Part shown: piece by piece, positions 34,034-42,487 of the stretch
Numbering within the stretch: position 1 is the first letter of the stretch
How the letters are laid out: every line of letters begins with the position of its first letter
Program-made: the position numbers and the translations under genes
Source: Paenibacillus xylanexedens
Lineage (GTDB): Bacteria > Bacillota > Bacilli > Paenibacillales > Paenibacillaceae
Direction: 5' to 3'
Length of the DNA stretch: 64,000 nucleotides
Assembly: GCF_007680605.1 (NCBI RefSeq)
Contig: NZ_VEIO01000003.1
Location: 207,951 to 271,950 of the forward strand
Notes under the pieces: generated by a model
Told to the model about the DNA's origin: nothing
The model's input: only the letters and a program-made list of their open reading frames with translations
Database searches by the model: none

Positions 34034-34051
34034 TTGTGAACATTGTAACAA
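34034..34051. promoter_or_regulatory. Possible Rex-like site upstream of the DUF1641-ndh operon
   Basis: TTGTGAACATTGTAACAA resembles the Rex consensus TTGTGAA-N4-TTCACAA: the left half is perfect, the right half matches at five of seven bases. A second TTGTGAA starts at 34023. It lies about 290 bp before the operon, rather far for direct repression. Confidence 0.4.
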
Positions 34052-34417
34052 AATCGATTTTTTTGTCAAGGAGTGTTGGCTTGTCTCGACGGGTCATATT
34101 TCTTTGCCAAACGCCACAAGCTACCATATGTGGTATTAAGACATGATCACAACAAACCATATGTACGAAAAGCACATATGAAAGTGCATGTTGAACGTTT
34201 TTTCAGGATTGGATTCCCAGAAATCTACCGTTCATGCAACGAATTTGGTCACTTTGGTTATTATGCAGCGACAGCCCCAGCCTTATTCTCCCCGTTCAAA
34301 CATCTTACTCAAGCAAGTATGGACCTTCTTGAAAGAGATTGCAAAATTTCCACACTAGATAGGTGTGCTCACAACTTCAGTTTAGAACCCCTTCTCAAAT
34401 CTCTTGTAATCGTGAAC
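34052..34417. other. Intergenic region before csbD
   Basis: About 365 bp. A plus-strand ORF (34073-34423) crosses it, but its start codon lies inside the only AAGGAG and its sequence shows no recognisable domain; I do not call it. Three CATATG words occur at 34125, 34158 and 34175. Confidence 0.4.
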
Positions 34418-34443
34418 GTTTAAATTATCCTCAGCCCGGTTAA
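34418..34443 (+). promoter_or_regulatory. SigB-like promoter of csbD
   Basis: GTTTAA (34418-34423), 14-bp spacer, GGTTAA (34438-34443), against the SigB consensus GTTTAA-N12-14-GGGTAT. It ends 36 bp before the csbD start; csbD of B. subtilis is a SigB target. Confidence 0.6.
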
Positions 34444-34479
34444 TAAGGACTACACCAGACAACGAAGGAGATGTTCGAT

Positions 34480-34656
34480 ATGAGTAATTCAACTGGCGAT
34501 AAAATCAAAGCAGGCATTAACAAAGCCAAAGGCGAAGTGAAGGATCAGATCGGTAACGCGACGAACAACAAGTCCCTTCAGGCTGAGGGTAAAATGGATA
34601 AGGCCAAAGGGGCCGTTCAAGATAAAGTGGCCGATGTGAAAAAACATCACGAATAA
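34480..34656 (+). CDS. csbD: CsbD-family stress protein
   Basis: 58 residues from the ATG at 34480, nine bases after AAGGAG; the ATG at 34471 touches the ribosome site. The whole protein is the CsbD domain: GDKIKAGINKAKGEVKDQIG, then a short loop, then SLQAEGKMDKAKGAVQDKVAD. CsbD proteins are small, abundant, helical and induced by general stress; their molecular function is unknown. A SigB-like promoter lies directly upstream, and a strong hairpin terminator downstream. Confidence 0.92.
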   Translation: MSNSTGDKIKAGINKAKGEVKDQIGNATNNKSLQAEGKMDKAKGAVQDKVADVKKHHE

Positions 34657-34802
34657 TGTAGTCTGGCTTGCATTCTTGGATCGTCTTTACGCCCCTTGCG
34701 TGAAGATCGCAAGAGTGGCAAGCCAGCCTGACCGTCAAAGTTTGGGCTCAATTCGTTCGGATACACTGAACATTCTGAATCTGAATCTGATGACGGGGGC
34801 GC

Positions 34803-34858
34803 AAAAAAAAGCCAAGGAAGGTGCCGAAAAACCACCCTTCCCTGGCTTTTTTTTTGTT
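34803..34858. terminator. Bidirectional terminator
   Basis: AAAAAAGCCAAGGAAGG pairs with CCTTCCCTGGCTTTTTT around an A-rich loop; T-runs flank both sides. It serves csbD on the plus strand and the converging epimerase gene. Confidence 0.88.
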
Positions 34859-34861
34859 TTT

Positions 34862-35863
34862 TTATAACGCTGGTACGGAATACCGTGCCATATCAATGAT
34901 AAAGCTGCGACTTGTACGTGTTGTATGGTACTCCCGGTTGAATAGTCTAACCCAGTCGGCATGCTCCTGGTACCATTGGAATGTCCTCTCCAGACCCTGC
35001 TCCAGTGTATTCTGGGGATACCAGCCAAACGATGCGCGCAACTTGCCGGAATGAACAACTAAGCTCGAACCTCTGGATTGCGTAGGCTCCAGCTCCCTGA
35101 TCTCCTTCGCTGTTGCCGATTGATCGAGAGGTTCCAGTAACATCCCGATCTCTTGCATTGTCGTTCCAATACCGGTAGAGATGTTATAGGTCTGTCCATC
35201 TTGGCCATGGGTCATAATCTGCTCGATCGCTCGTAGCGCATCATCGATATACAGGAAATCACGTACAGCTGATCCCTGAATATCCAGCGGCAATCCATCC
35301 AGCATGCGCCCGAAGTTACGCGGGATAATGCGATCGGGAAGTTGCCATGGTCCGTATAAATTGGTCAGACGGAATGTTTTTACCGGAAGTTGATAACATT
35401 GAGCGTAGGATTGGGCTAGTGTCTCGCAAGCGACTTTCGAGGCAGAATAAGGGGAGACAGGCGCATAAGGGTCTGATTCGTTGTACACTCTGCCCCATTC
35501 TCCACCATACACTTCAACGGACGAAGCCAGTAAAAAAGGAATGTCGTGATCGGTAGCATATTGCAGGATAGCTTGTGTACTGAGAGTATTGTTGCGAAAT
35601 ACCTCTGCAGGCTGATGATATGAATAGTCGACGTGAGGCATGGCGGCGAGATGAATAATGTAATCTGTATTAGGGGGCAAATGAATATTGTCTTTAGCAA
35701 GGTTACACTTGATGAATGGCATGTCGTGCAATGGAGAGCGGTGAACAAGTCTCTGACAGTAGTCATCCTGATCAAGCATAGTGACCTGATGTCCCTTTTG
35801 CGCCAAAAACTGTGAAAGATTAAATCCAACAAATCCTGAAGCTCCTGTAACCACAATGTTCAC
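34862..35863 (-). CDS. NAD-dependent sugar-nucleotide epimerase/dehydratase
   Basis: 333 residues, GTG start at 35863 behind GGGGGA. The extended SDR signs are VVTGASGFVGFNLSQFL (NAD binding), DYIIHLAAMPHVDYSY, LLASSVEVYGGEWG and catalytic YSASKVACETLAQ (Tyr-x3-Lys), then LTNLYGPWQLPDRIIPRNFGRML and VRDFLYIDD. These match UDP-glucose 4-epimerase or dTDP-glucose dehydratase relatives acting on UDP/dTDP sugars in the cytoplasm. No other sugar genes lie beside it, so the substrate is open. Confidence 0.88.
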   Translation of the reverse strand: MNIVVTGASGFVGFNLSQFLAQKGHQVTMLDQDDYCQRLVHRSPLHDMPFIKCNLAKDNIHLPPNTDYIIHLAAMPHVDYSYHQPAEVFRNNTLSTQAILQYATDHDIPFLLASSVEVYGGEWGRVYNESDPYAPVSPYSASKVACETLAQSYAQCYQLPVKTFRLTNLYGPWQLPDRIIPRNFGRMLDGLPLDIQGSAVRDFLYIDDALRAIEQIMTHGQDGQTYNISTGIGTTMQEIGMLLEPLDQSATAKEIRELEPTQSRGSSLVVHSGKLRASFGWYPQNTLEQGLERTFQWYQEHADWVRLFNREYHTTRTSRSFIIDMARYSVPAL

Positions 35864-36017
35864 ACATTTTCCCCCTACTCATTTTTTTCATCGGGCGCTT
35901 TAAAGAGAATGTCTGTACGAGTATAACCTGAGAATGATACATTTTGTATCATTTTACAAATATTTTTTATTCCTTTATTCCCTGAAAGGTTAATAGATGG
36001 AAAGAGGTGAAACCAAA

Positions 36018-36545
36018 ATGAGAGATCCAAGGCAAGATTATAGCGATATCCATTCCATGAAATTTCAAGACGACGGAGTCATTCCAAATCATCCGCATCT
36101 GCCAGTACTTCTGTACAAAGGAGTCTGGCGTACCGAACCTACCCTTGCCGAATCCGGCTTGAACCGGAACGGATGGGGCAACAGCTGGATCAACGGTGTA
36201 TATGATTATCATCATTATCACAGCAATGCACACGAGGCGCTTGCGGTAATGAGCGGATTTGTTAAGTTAATTATCGGCGGTGAGAACGGAAAGAAGGTCT
36301 ATCTGGAGAGTGGGGACGTGGTTGTATTGCCTGCCGGAACCGGCCATAAACGTCTCGAAGCCAGTCCTGATTTTCGGATCGCGGGAGCTTATCCTGAAGG
36401 TATGCGTTACAACACTCGTACAGGCAAACCGGGGGAGCGGCCTGAGGTGTTGCAAGAAATTCTAGAGGTTCCTGTACCGGACACAGACCCGGTGTATGGG
36501 AAAGGCGGACCTTTAACCAAGCTGTGGTTCAATCACAGGGTTTGA
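36018..36545 (+). CDS. Cupin protein (YjlB-like)
   Basis: 175 residues from the ATG at 36018, with AGAGGTGA at good spacing; an in-frame ATG at 35997 lacks a site. The cupin metal site is DYHHYHSNAHEALAVMSG (HxH-x-E-type) with the second motif VVLPAGTGHKRLEAS. YjlB-family proteins carry HPxxPxLxY (HPHLPVLLYKG here) and GWGNSWxNG-like segments (NGWGNSWINGVYDYH). A single-domain metal-binding enzyme is likely; the reaction is unknown. Confidence 0.87.
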   Translation: MRDPRQDYSDIHSMKFQDDGVIPNHPHLPVLLYKGVWRTEPTLAESGLNRNGWGNSWINGVYDYHHYHSNAHEALAVMSGFVKLIIGGENGKKVYLESGDVVVLPAGTGHKRLEASPDFRIAGAYPEGMRYNTRTGKPGERPEVLQEILEVPVPDTDPVYGKGGPLTKLWFNHRV

Positions 36546-36599
36546 GTTTGTTGTCGTAATGAAAACCATATAAGCAGGGGGATGATTTTCCGAATGGAG

Positions 36600-37679
36600 C
36601 TACATTTCCCCTGCTATTCGAACACGATAGAAGCGCATGGCACGCGGGCTGCCCTCCATATCAAGTTTGCCCTGAAGTACAAGCTGACGCACCCGGTATT
36701 CAATAAATGAGTCTCCGACAGCTTGAGACAGATTTCCGAGCACCTCTCCCACGATTCGTGCGGCATTGATGAATTCGCCGGATTCCCGTTCAGCAGAAAG
36801 TTTTTTCACCTGCTCCAAAATGAACTCATCCAGGCTGTCCTCAGAGACGCTGTGGACTACATGATCTTTCATCAGTCTCAAGGTTCCTGGCTGTGTTGCC
36901 AAGTCGAGCCACTCTTGTTCCATAACGCTCCGTTGCTCTGAAGATAACGGCTGGGCATGCATACTTTTCTTCCACATGGAGGCCAATTGATCAGGCATCA
37001 ACTCGCCCAAACGGAAAAGATCCCGTTCAGATTCGTCATCATCAAATGCTTGAAACAGTTTCGTGGTATCGATTAATTGAATTGGACTTCGACGACGATG
37101 GCGTAGCAGATGAAGTACATATAACAGGCCGGTTCGTTCATGAGCATTATTCGCATACCAGATAATGATCCGGGTTTCTTCAGCAATTGAATTGATAAAT
37201 AGCCCTATACGCTTCAACTGCTCCAAACCTTGCAGAAGATACTGCCCATGCTCCGTCAGGTAAAGTTTCTCCGCCAACCACAGATGTCTACGTTGCAACA
37301 CCACTGCATCCGTCAAATCACCCAAAGGACCAACAGCATAATGATCATTTAGGGAAAAGAAATGTCTATGTTCCCGATTGGGGAACTTCCCCATGGCCAC
37401 TTTGACACTTCCCAAAGGGGATTCCCCAATAGCGATATGGATTTCCTTTATATTTTGCAAATCTGGCCATGGAAGTCCCTCTTGTCTAAGCTTCCGCTCT
37501 TGGTGCAATAGGCTGAACAACTGGTATTGCCTCTCTGCAAACGACATATTATCTGTGTCTTTAAGCTTGTCACTCCGTGCCATGTCTGTCCGCAGGTAAA
37601 GCTCACGCAACAATGCTCTTAACTCATCCTCATTCATCTGGTGTAATTCGTTATCAAAATCAAAGACACTTTGTATCAT
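36600..37679 (-). CDS. DUF1835/DUF3658 domain protein
   Basis: 359 residues, start ATG at 37679 behind GAGGAGG. The DUF1835 region begins near residue 80: EIHIAIGESPLGSVKVAMG, then FFSLNDHYAVGPLGDL, with RIIIWYANNAHERTGLLYVLHLL. The C-terminal DUF3658-like half has LMKDHVVHSVSEDSLDEFILEQV and IGDSFIEYRVRQLVLQGKLDMEG patterns. Members are predicted to be cytoplasmic and sometimes co-occur with antitoxin or metabolic genes; no function is established. Monocistronic, or in an operon with the upstream DedA/TVP38 gene 29 bp away. Confidence 0.8.
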   Translation of the reverse strand: MIQSVFDFDNELHQMNEDELRALLRELYLRTDMARSDKLKDTDNMSFAERQYQLFSLLHQERKLRQEGLPWPDLQNIKEIHIAIGESPLGSVKVAMGKFPNREHRHFFSLNDHYAVGPLGDLTDAVVLQRRHLWLAEKLYLTEHGQYLLQGLEQLKRIGLFINSIAEETRIIIWYANNAHERTGLLYVLHLLRHRRRSPIQLIDTTKLFQAFDDDESERDLFRLGELMPDQLASMWKKSMHAQPLSSEQRSVMEQEWLDLATQPGTLRLMKDHVVHSVSEDSLDEFILEQVKKLSAERESGEFINAARIVGEVLGNLSQAVGDSFIEYRVRQLVLQGKLDMEGSPRAMRFYRVRIAGEM

Positions 37680-37708
37680 GCAGGAGCCTCCTCAGATTTG
37701 AGTGGTGT

Positions 37709-38374
37709 TCATGAGGAAATCGATTTTTCCGAAGCCTGATGTATCGGATGTTGTTCATCTTGATCAGGGTTAAACCGGGTGAAGTGACGTTCCAATTTCC
37801 GGCTCGCCCACAGGGATACCGCAATGAACAACACGACGCCGATCCAGCGTACCGGATGCTCCAGAAACTGCTCTACATTTGAACCAATATACGTTACAGA
37901 GAAAATCATAATCCCTTTACCGAGCCCCACCGCGAGCAGGAAAGATAACAATCGCATACGGGCGATACCTGCAGCCACATTAATTATGACAAATGGCCCC
38001 ACGGGAAAAATGCTAAGCAGGAATACATAACTGAATGCGTTTCTGCGAATCCATACCATACTGCGCTGCACACGCGGTTTGCGTGCCCACTTTTCCACAA
38101 ATGCAGACTTCCCGATCTCTCGCACGATCAGAAAGGTCACGGTACAGCCAAGCACCATGCCGATCCAGGAGTACAAAAACCCTGCCCACAACCCGTACAC
38201 CGCTCCGTTCACACCCACAATTAATAACGTTGGAAGCGGTGGTACAAAAGACTTCATAAACGTAAGCAAAATGCCCGGCAATGGACCGAGAGAACGAAAC
38301 TTCTCCAGCCAGAACCGAATATTTTCTTCCGTGATGTATGACATAATATCAAGTGCCGCTGGTGTCATCCGCAT
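37709..38374 (-). CDS. TVP38/TMEM64 (DedA-superfamily) membrane protein
   Basis: 221 residues with five to six membrane segments. The SNARE-associated (VTT) core is clear: FVPPLPTLLIVGVNGAVYGLWAGFLYSWIGMVLGCTVTFLIVREIG, then the SYVFLLSIFPVGPFVIINVAAGIARM re-entrant segment. Such proteins act in membrane lipid scrambling or transport and in envelope homeostasis. The ribosome site of the ATG at 38374 is weak (GGATGG). It lies 29 bp upstream of the DUF1835 gene. Confidence 0.88.
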   Translation of the reverse strand: MRMTPAALDIMSYITEENIRFWLEKFRSLGPLPGILLTFMKSFVPPLPTLLIVGVNGAVYGLWAGFLYSWIGMVLGCTVTFLIVREIGKSAFVEKWARKPRVQRSMVWIRRNAFSYVFLLSIFPVGPFVIINVAAGIARMRLLSFLLAVGLGKGIMIFSVTYIGSNVEQFLEHPVRWIGVVLFIAVSLWASRKLERHFTRFNPDQDEQHPIHQASEKSISS

Positions 38375-38476
38375 CCATCCAATCTATTCGATCTAGTTCA
38401 TTTATCAAGTATAACGTACATTCGGATGTCGCATCGTTGTCAATTTGAAGAAATATTCGAATTGGGGCACAAGCCA

Positions 38477-38512
38477 AAAAAGCACACCCTGATCATTCAC
38501 CCAGGTGTGCTC
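38477..38512 (-). terminator. Terminator of the HNH gene
   Basis: Minus strand AGCACACCTG pairs with CAGGGTGTGCT across a ten-base loop, followed by a T-run (38477-38482). Confidence 0.82.
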
Positions 38513-38559
38513 TGCATATGAACGCTCCTGAATCTTCAGGAGCTTAGCTTGTCTATCGC

Positions 38560-39792
38560 TTATTCCAATCCCGTTTCCTGTATCTCCAGCGCGAGTAGTT
38601 CTGCCTGATGGGCTGCATTCCACTCTGGAATGCCCGAGCGCATGAACTCGTCGGCATCCATCGCCGCTTTGGATTGATTACACAGATTGCAGGCACATAC
38701 ACAATTGAGCGGTGTTGTATGTCCACCTTTGGCCCGTGGAAGAAGATGATCAATGGTATCTCCATAGGAGCCGCAGAAGTAACAGGTATACTTGTCACGC
38801 TCCAGAATAAACCGCTTGAAATCCTTGTTGCTGAACAATCGGCGAATGGTATACCGATTAATCACAACGGCAGCTTTTTCCTTCACCAGTGTAACGGCAA
38901 GTTCCATATCCACTTCCTGATGCCAGCGGCGTCCTTTGTCCGTTTTGCCGCGCATGCGCACCATGCCCTGACGGTTGGTCCGGAGCGAAGCCGGATCTTC
39001 CGGGTCAATCGCTGCCGGCGGCGCGTGATGACGCCGCGGACGGCCATCCATGCCAGCCCCGTGACTGCGGCTGGCATGCGATGGCTCGCGCCCGGCGGCG
39101 GCTGGCTGTGCCTTCGCCGCCGCACTGCCCTTGCCATTCGCAGCGGCTACGCCTGGCGAATGCACATCGCCGGGCGGACGCTCCCCGCCCGGCAGCCTAC
39201 CATCCACCGCGTGCAGATCGGTGGATGCCTTACTCTCGCTCTCTGCCTGAGCAGAAGCATGCGCATTTATCATCTCTGACGGCTTCTTTTTCCGCCGTCT
39301 TCGGCGCTTTTTCCGCTGGCTGGGCGTAGCACTAACCGAAGCAATCGTACCATCCTTCTCCGTCTGGCCGATCCGCACAGTACCAGATTCAGAAGATACC
39401 GGACTTGCTAATTCATCTGAATCTACCCGGTTAACCAGATCACGGCCGGGTTCATCTCCAGCGGCTGATTCCATTGAGCCAATATGCTTGCTCCGTTCCC
39501 GATCATTCTTCACCGGAGATGAAGCCATGTCTTCCCGAAGGGAGTTGTCCATCGCATTTCGACGCTGTTCAGACTTTACGGATTGAGCTGTTTCGGCCAT
39601 ACGTTGTTCTCGTACACCGAGTTGACGACAACGGCGACAAGCTCCGCGCCTGGCTCCCGAACTCGCACGCCTTCCCGTTCTACGCCGAAACTCCGACGCA
39701 GGCCGTCGCTCTCCGCAATACAAACATGTCTTGGTTTGCCGCGTTTCCTGTTCTGTCTTCCCTTCGCGGAAAGCGGCTGATCCTGTCTCCAC
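38560..39792 (-). CDS. HNH endonuclease with zinc-ribbon head and disordered linker
   Basis: 410 residues from a GTG at 39792 with GAGG eight bases before it. The N-terminus (about 20-57) has a CLYCGERR / CRRCRQL pair of CxxC motifs, a zinc ribbon. A disordered, Ser/Ala/Pro/Gly-rich stretch of more than 200 residues follows, including a basic block RKKRRRRRKKK. The C-terminal HNH domain reads ERDKYTCYFCGSYGDTIDH, LLPRAKGG and NCVCACNLCNQSK, complete with the DH and the zinc cysteines. Such single-strand HNH nucleases cut DNA; partners vary. No phage or restriction gene lies nearby. The GC-rich linker is unlike the flanking DNA. Confidence 0.83.
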   Translation of the reverse strand: METGSAAFREGKTEQETRQTKTCLYCGERRPASEFRRRTGRRASSGARRGACRRCRQLGVREQRMAETAQSVKSEQRRNAMDNSLREDMASSPVKNDRERSKHIGSMESAAGDEPGRDLVNRVDSDELASPVSSESGTVRIGQTEKDGTIASVSATPSQRKKRRRRRKKKPSEMINAHASAQAESESKASTDLHAVDGRLPGGERPPGDVHSPGVAAANGKGSAAAKAQPAAAGREPSHASRSHGAGMDGRPRRHHAPPAAIDPEDPASLRTNRQGMVRMRGKTDKGRRWHQEVDMELAVTLVKEKAAVVINRYTIRRLFSNKDFKRFILERDKYTCYFCGSYGDTIDHLLPRAKGGHTTPLNCVCACNLCNQSKAAMDADEFMRSGIPEWNAAHQAELLALEIQETGLE

Positions 39793-39837
39793 GGTTGTCA
39801 CCTCGGTTCCGAATGAATCCGGTTTCTTTCTATTGTA

Positions 39838-39987
39838 TCACAACTGTTCGCGAACACCCTCATAGCCGTAACCCTTGTACTCTTCCGACTTAAATTCAGT
39901 TGCCTGCTCACTGCATTCGTGGAGAATGTGCTCCACATATTCCAATATATCTTGCATCGGTTTCCCGCATTGTTCACATCTTGTCAT
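39838..39987 (-). CDS. Small zinc-ribbon protein upstream of the HNH gene
   Basis: 49 residues, ATG at 39987 behind AAGGTGATC, TGA at 39838, about 45 bp before the HNH start on the same strand. The sequence begins MTRCEQCGKPMQDILEYVEH; the CEQC pair and a later Cys suggest a small metal-binding head, followed by an acidic helix and Tyr/Gly-rich tail. No family is recognised. Proximity suggests a common transcript with the HNH gene. Confidence 0.65.
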   Translation of the reverse strand: MTRCEQCGKPMQDILEYVEHILHECSEQATEFKSEEYKGYGYEGVREQL

Positions 39988-40021
39988 GTATGATCACCTT
40001 GATCCTGTTCTCGAAGTTTTC

Positions 40022-40255
40022 TATAAGTTGAACTAAAGCTGTTTACACGGAGCACTACGACGACAGAATAACCTTCCCATCGCTATTATCCCCGGATTTT
40101 TTTGATTCCCTTTTCTAAAGGGAATCAAAAAAATCCGATGATAAGCTTATGCTTCCGATGTAGCTTTCTTGCAGAAAGCTTTTAGCCGACCGCTTCGACT
40201 TTCCAGATTTTTCCTGCACTCTCCGTTTCTGCGTAAATAAATAGTTCAACTTATA
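40022..40255. mobile_element. MITE-like element with 14-bp terminal inverted repeats
   Basis: TATAAGTTGAACTA (40022-40035) and its exact reverse complement (40242-40255) bound a 234-bp element without coding capacity. At its centre-left a perfect 20-bp inverted repeat with a three-base loop lies at 40094-40136 (GGATTTTTTTGATTCCCTTT and complement). The interior also contains GAAAGCTTT-type palindromic stretches. No transposase is present, so this would be a non-autonomous element or structured repeat. A target-site duplication is not certain. Confidence 0.65.
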
Positions 40256-40370
40256 TAGTAGTTATTATCGTTCCGCCTTATGATTACCCTTGTATTCTGA
40301 AAAAGAAACATTCGTTCCCACGATACACACCCATAGTATCTGCAGAACCCCCGAATCACTTCAGCACAAC

Positions 40371-40420
40371 AAAAAGCCATTCTCAAGCTCAACCTAAGGC
40401 TGAACCGGAAAATGGCTTTT
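40371..40420 (-). terminator. Terminator of the acyltransferase gene
   Basis: Minus strand AAAAGCCATTTTC pairs with GAGAATGGCTTTT around a long loop that itself can pair (GGTTCAGCC/GGTTGAGC); TTTTT follows. Confidence 0.78.
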
Positions 40421-40445
40421 AATCAGGTATGATCTGACTTCAAGA

Positions 40446-41618
40446 TCAAACATCCACTTGCCCCGAATGTTGTTGCGGTACAAGACGTGGCTTCGGTTTG
40501 GGCAGATTACCAAAGATAATCCAGGCATGTGGCAGGAATCGTGCCGCCAGCCCGACCACAATCCATGAAGCGATCAGTGCAATACCAAATCCGGCGGCGT
40601 ACCACAGATGAATCAACCAGGATACCCCCGTTTGGGGTGGATGCTCACGATAAAACAGAAGGAAAAACGGATGGATCAAATAAATGCCAAAGGATAATGC
40701 ACCCAGTCGATTTAGCGGTTTGACGATTAGTGCAGGACCTTTGCGATAGAGCAAGTATGCAATCTGGATAATGACCAGCGCACAGGCAAAGGTATGCACA
40801 TTCCAGAAAAGCTCATACCATAACGTGTTATAGGTCGCAATTTTCAACCGTAGCAAATAATAAATATAGACGTGAGCAAGTCCCGCCGTGATCCACACAA
40901 CCCACAGGACAATCCATGAAGCTACGCGCACTTTAGTTGCATTCGCCCGGCTGATCACAAACCATTGTTTGATTTGCGGGAAATACACCCCCATAAAAGC
41001 TCCAAGCATGAAATAGGAGAAGTAAGAGAAAGCCCAGCTTCCTTTGTTAGGCACCTGGAACCCGTATTTATTACTTACGATGAAGGCCCATTGAATAAAA
41101 AGCCCGATCGGGATAGACCACTTTACAACAGAAGGATGTTTCTTCAATAGCCATAGCACGAGTGGGAAGATGAGATAAAATTGCATATTAATAAAGACAA
41201 AATATAGATGCGTGTAGGCTTTGCCTGTAAACAGCCTTTCAATAAAAGTAATCAACGACTCATTAAACGGGCGTCCCTGGTAATACAGGTAATGCTGTAC
41301 AACAAAATACATAATCGAAAACAGGAAGTAAGGCAACAAAATGTAGACAAAGCGCTTCTTGTAAAAATTCGTGACTAATTTCTTGTCTAGCGGACGGGTG
41401 TAATAATTATAGAACAGCACAAAGCTACTCAAAAAAATAAAGGTTGGTGTACCGTATTTCATGAAAATATTAACAAAGTTGTACAACCAATAGTAACTGG
41501 AATTGGTCATTTCCAGCGTAGCATTGGAGGTGGAATGTACAAATAGCACACCGATAATCGCCACAGCCCGTACGAGATTTAACTCCGGGATTCGTTCTCT
41601 TTTCAGTGTTTGACTCAT
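40446..41618 (-). CDS. Membrane acyltransferase (acyltransferase-3 family)
   Basis: 390 residues with about ten membrane helices; start ATG at 41618 behind AAGGAG. The family sign is the N-terminal LNLVRAVAIIGVLFVHST (RAxAIxxVxxxH motif with catalytic-type Arg and His). A typical middle part carries GRPFNESLITFIERLF and a C-terminal FGIYLIHPFFL. Such enzymes O-acetylate or O-succinylate wall and surface polysaccharides, or act in membrane lipid modification. The gene stands alone, with a terminator directly behind it; the acceptor is unknown. Confidence 0.87.
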   Translation of the reverse strand: MSQTLKRERIPELNLVRAVAIIGVLFVHSTSNATLEMTNSSYYWLYNFVNIFMKYGTPTFIFLSSFVLFYNYYTRPLDKKLVTNFYKKRFVYILLPYFLFSIMYFVVQHYLYYQGRPFNESLITFIERLFTGKAYTHLYFVFINMQFYLIFPLVLWLLKKHPSVVKWSIPIGLFIQWAFIVSNKYGFQVPNKGSWAFSYFSYFMLGAFMGVYFPQIKQWFVISRANATKVRVASWIVLWVVWITAGLAHVYIYYLLRLKIATYNTLWYELFWNVHTFACALVIIQIAYLLYRKGPALIVKPLNRLGALSFGIYLIHPFFLLFYREHPPQTGVSWLIHLWYAAGFGIALIASWIVVGLAARFLPHAWIIFGNLPKPKPRLVPQQHSGQVDV

Positions 41619-41784
41619 GATATAGAGGTTCTCCTTTATGTATTCGTCAATATGTTAAATATGACTTAGTCCATGAAGCTCTCTATCTATTAAAAAGCAT
41701 ATCGCTTAACATGTGTAGTCCAATTCCTTAATTTTTCTTTAATTTCCAAGAAGTTTTTATACTATTCACATTGTCACACATGTC

Positions 41785-41808
41785 AAAAAGACCGCTATGA
41801 CGCGGCCT
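41785..41808 (-). terminator. Terminator of the GyrI-like gene
   Basis: Minus strand AGGCCGC pairs with GCGGTCT around a six-base loop, followed by TTTT. Confidence 0.7.
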
Positions 41809-41829
41809 ACGGCTTGTTGTGTCATTACT

Positions 41830-42318
41830 CTAACTTTTTTTGTTTACCGGTACAAAAATGTTAAATTCAGGTTCTTGATCATTGGAATCCTGCTTCATAG
41901 GGTACATTTCATAATGCGTAAGCGGTTCATTCGATAAAACGAGTCCCTGTTCTTCAATCCATGCATAGATTCGATGATATGAAGATTCAATGGATTCTCC
42001 TTTGATATGGTTGTATTTCGCATAATCATGTGCCGGAACTTCAAATTGAACCATACCCTCCGGGACATTCGGAGATGCCACGTCATCTACCTGGACGGCA
42101 ACATAGTGGACAAACCCGGTTTCTGTCATATGATACGACAAACCCAATAGCTCATCCGGGTGCATCATATTCTTGATTTCATGCAGGCGACGCTTAAATT
42201 CGATCTGCACCTTGCGAATACCTCCAGCCCCTGCCTCAGCGAACGTTCCCTCCCATCTCAGACCGATCATTGTGGCGGCCTCTTTACCGACCAACTCTGC
42301 CGATAGTATTGGTTTCAT
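41830..42318 (-). CDS. GyrI-like/effector-binding domain protein
   Basis: 162 residues from the ATG at 42318 behind GATGAGGTG; the upstream ATG at 42360 has no site. The fold pattern is the tandem beta-alpha-beta-beta of the GyrI/AraC effector-binding domain: AELVGKEAATMIGLRWEGTF, then LLGLSYHMTETGFVHYVAVQVDD, and the second half VQFEVPAHDYAKYNHIKGESIESSYHRIYAWI with LTHYEMYP near the end. No DNA-binding domain is attached, so it is a stand-alone ligand-binding or hydrolase-like protein; the ligand is unknown. Confidence 0.87.
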   Translation of the reverse strand: MKPILSAELVGKEAATMIGLRWEGTFAEAGAGGIRKVQIEFKRRLHEIKNMMHPDELLGLSYHMTETGFVHYVAVQVDDVASPNVPEGMVQFEVPAHDYAKYNHIKGESIESSYHRIYAWIEEQGLVLSNEPLTHYEMYPMKQDSNDQEPEFNIFVPVNKKS

Positions 42319-42442
42319 ACACCTCATCCCTTCGTTCAACAATGGAATTGACAATGCCATGTTTTCTGTTCTAACTCTATCTTATACTATAAAAATCACA
42401 AAATTTGTAATTATATGTCGCACATGTCCTGATATATAAAAC

Positions 42443-42474
42443 AAAAGACAAGGAGTCGCCTCCCTGCCTTCCTC
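42443..42474 (-). terminator. Terminator of the photolyase-like gene
   Basis: Minus strand AAGGCAGGGAG pairs along eleven positions with CTCCTTGTCTT (G-U pairs included) around a four-base loop, then TTTGTTTT. It lies just after the stop codon at 42488. Confidence 0.7.
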
Positions 42475-42487
42475 ATCCTATCAAAAT

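Noticed and set aside
34073..34423. Plus-strand ORF of 116 codons before csbD
   Set aside because: Its start overlaps the only AAGGAG, no domain is recognised, and it ends at the SigB-like promoter of csbD. It is more likely upstream regulatory DNA.
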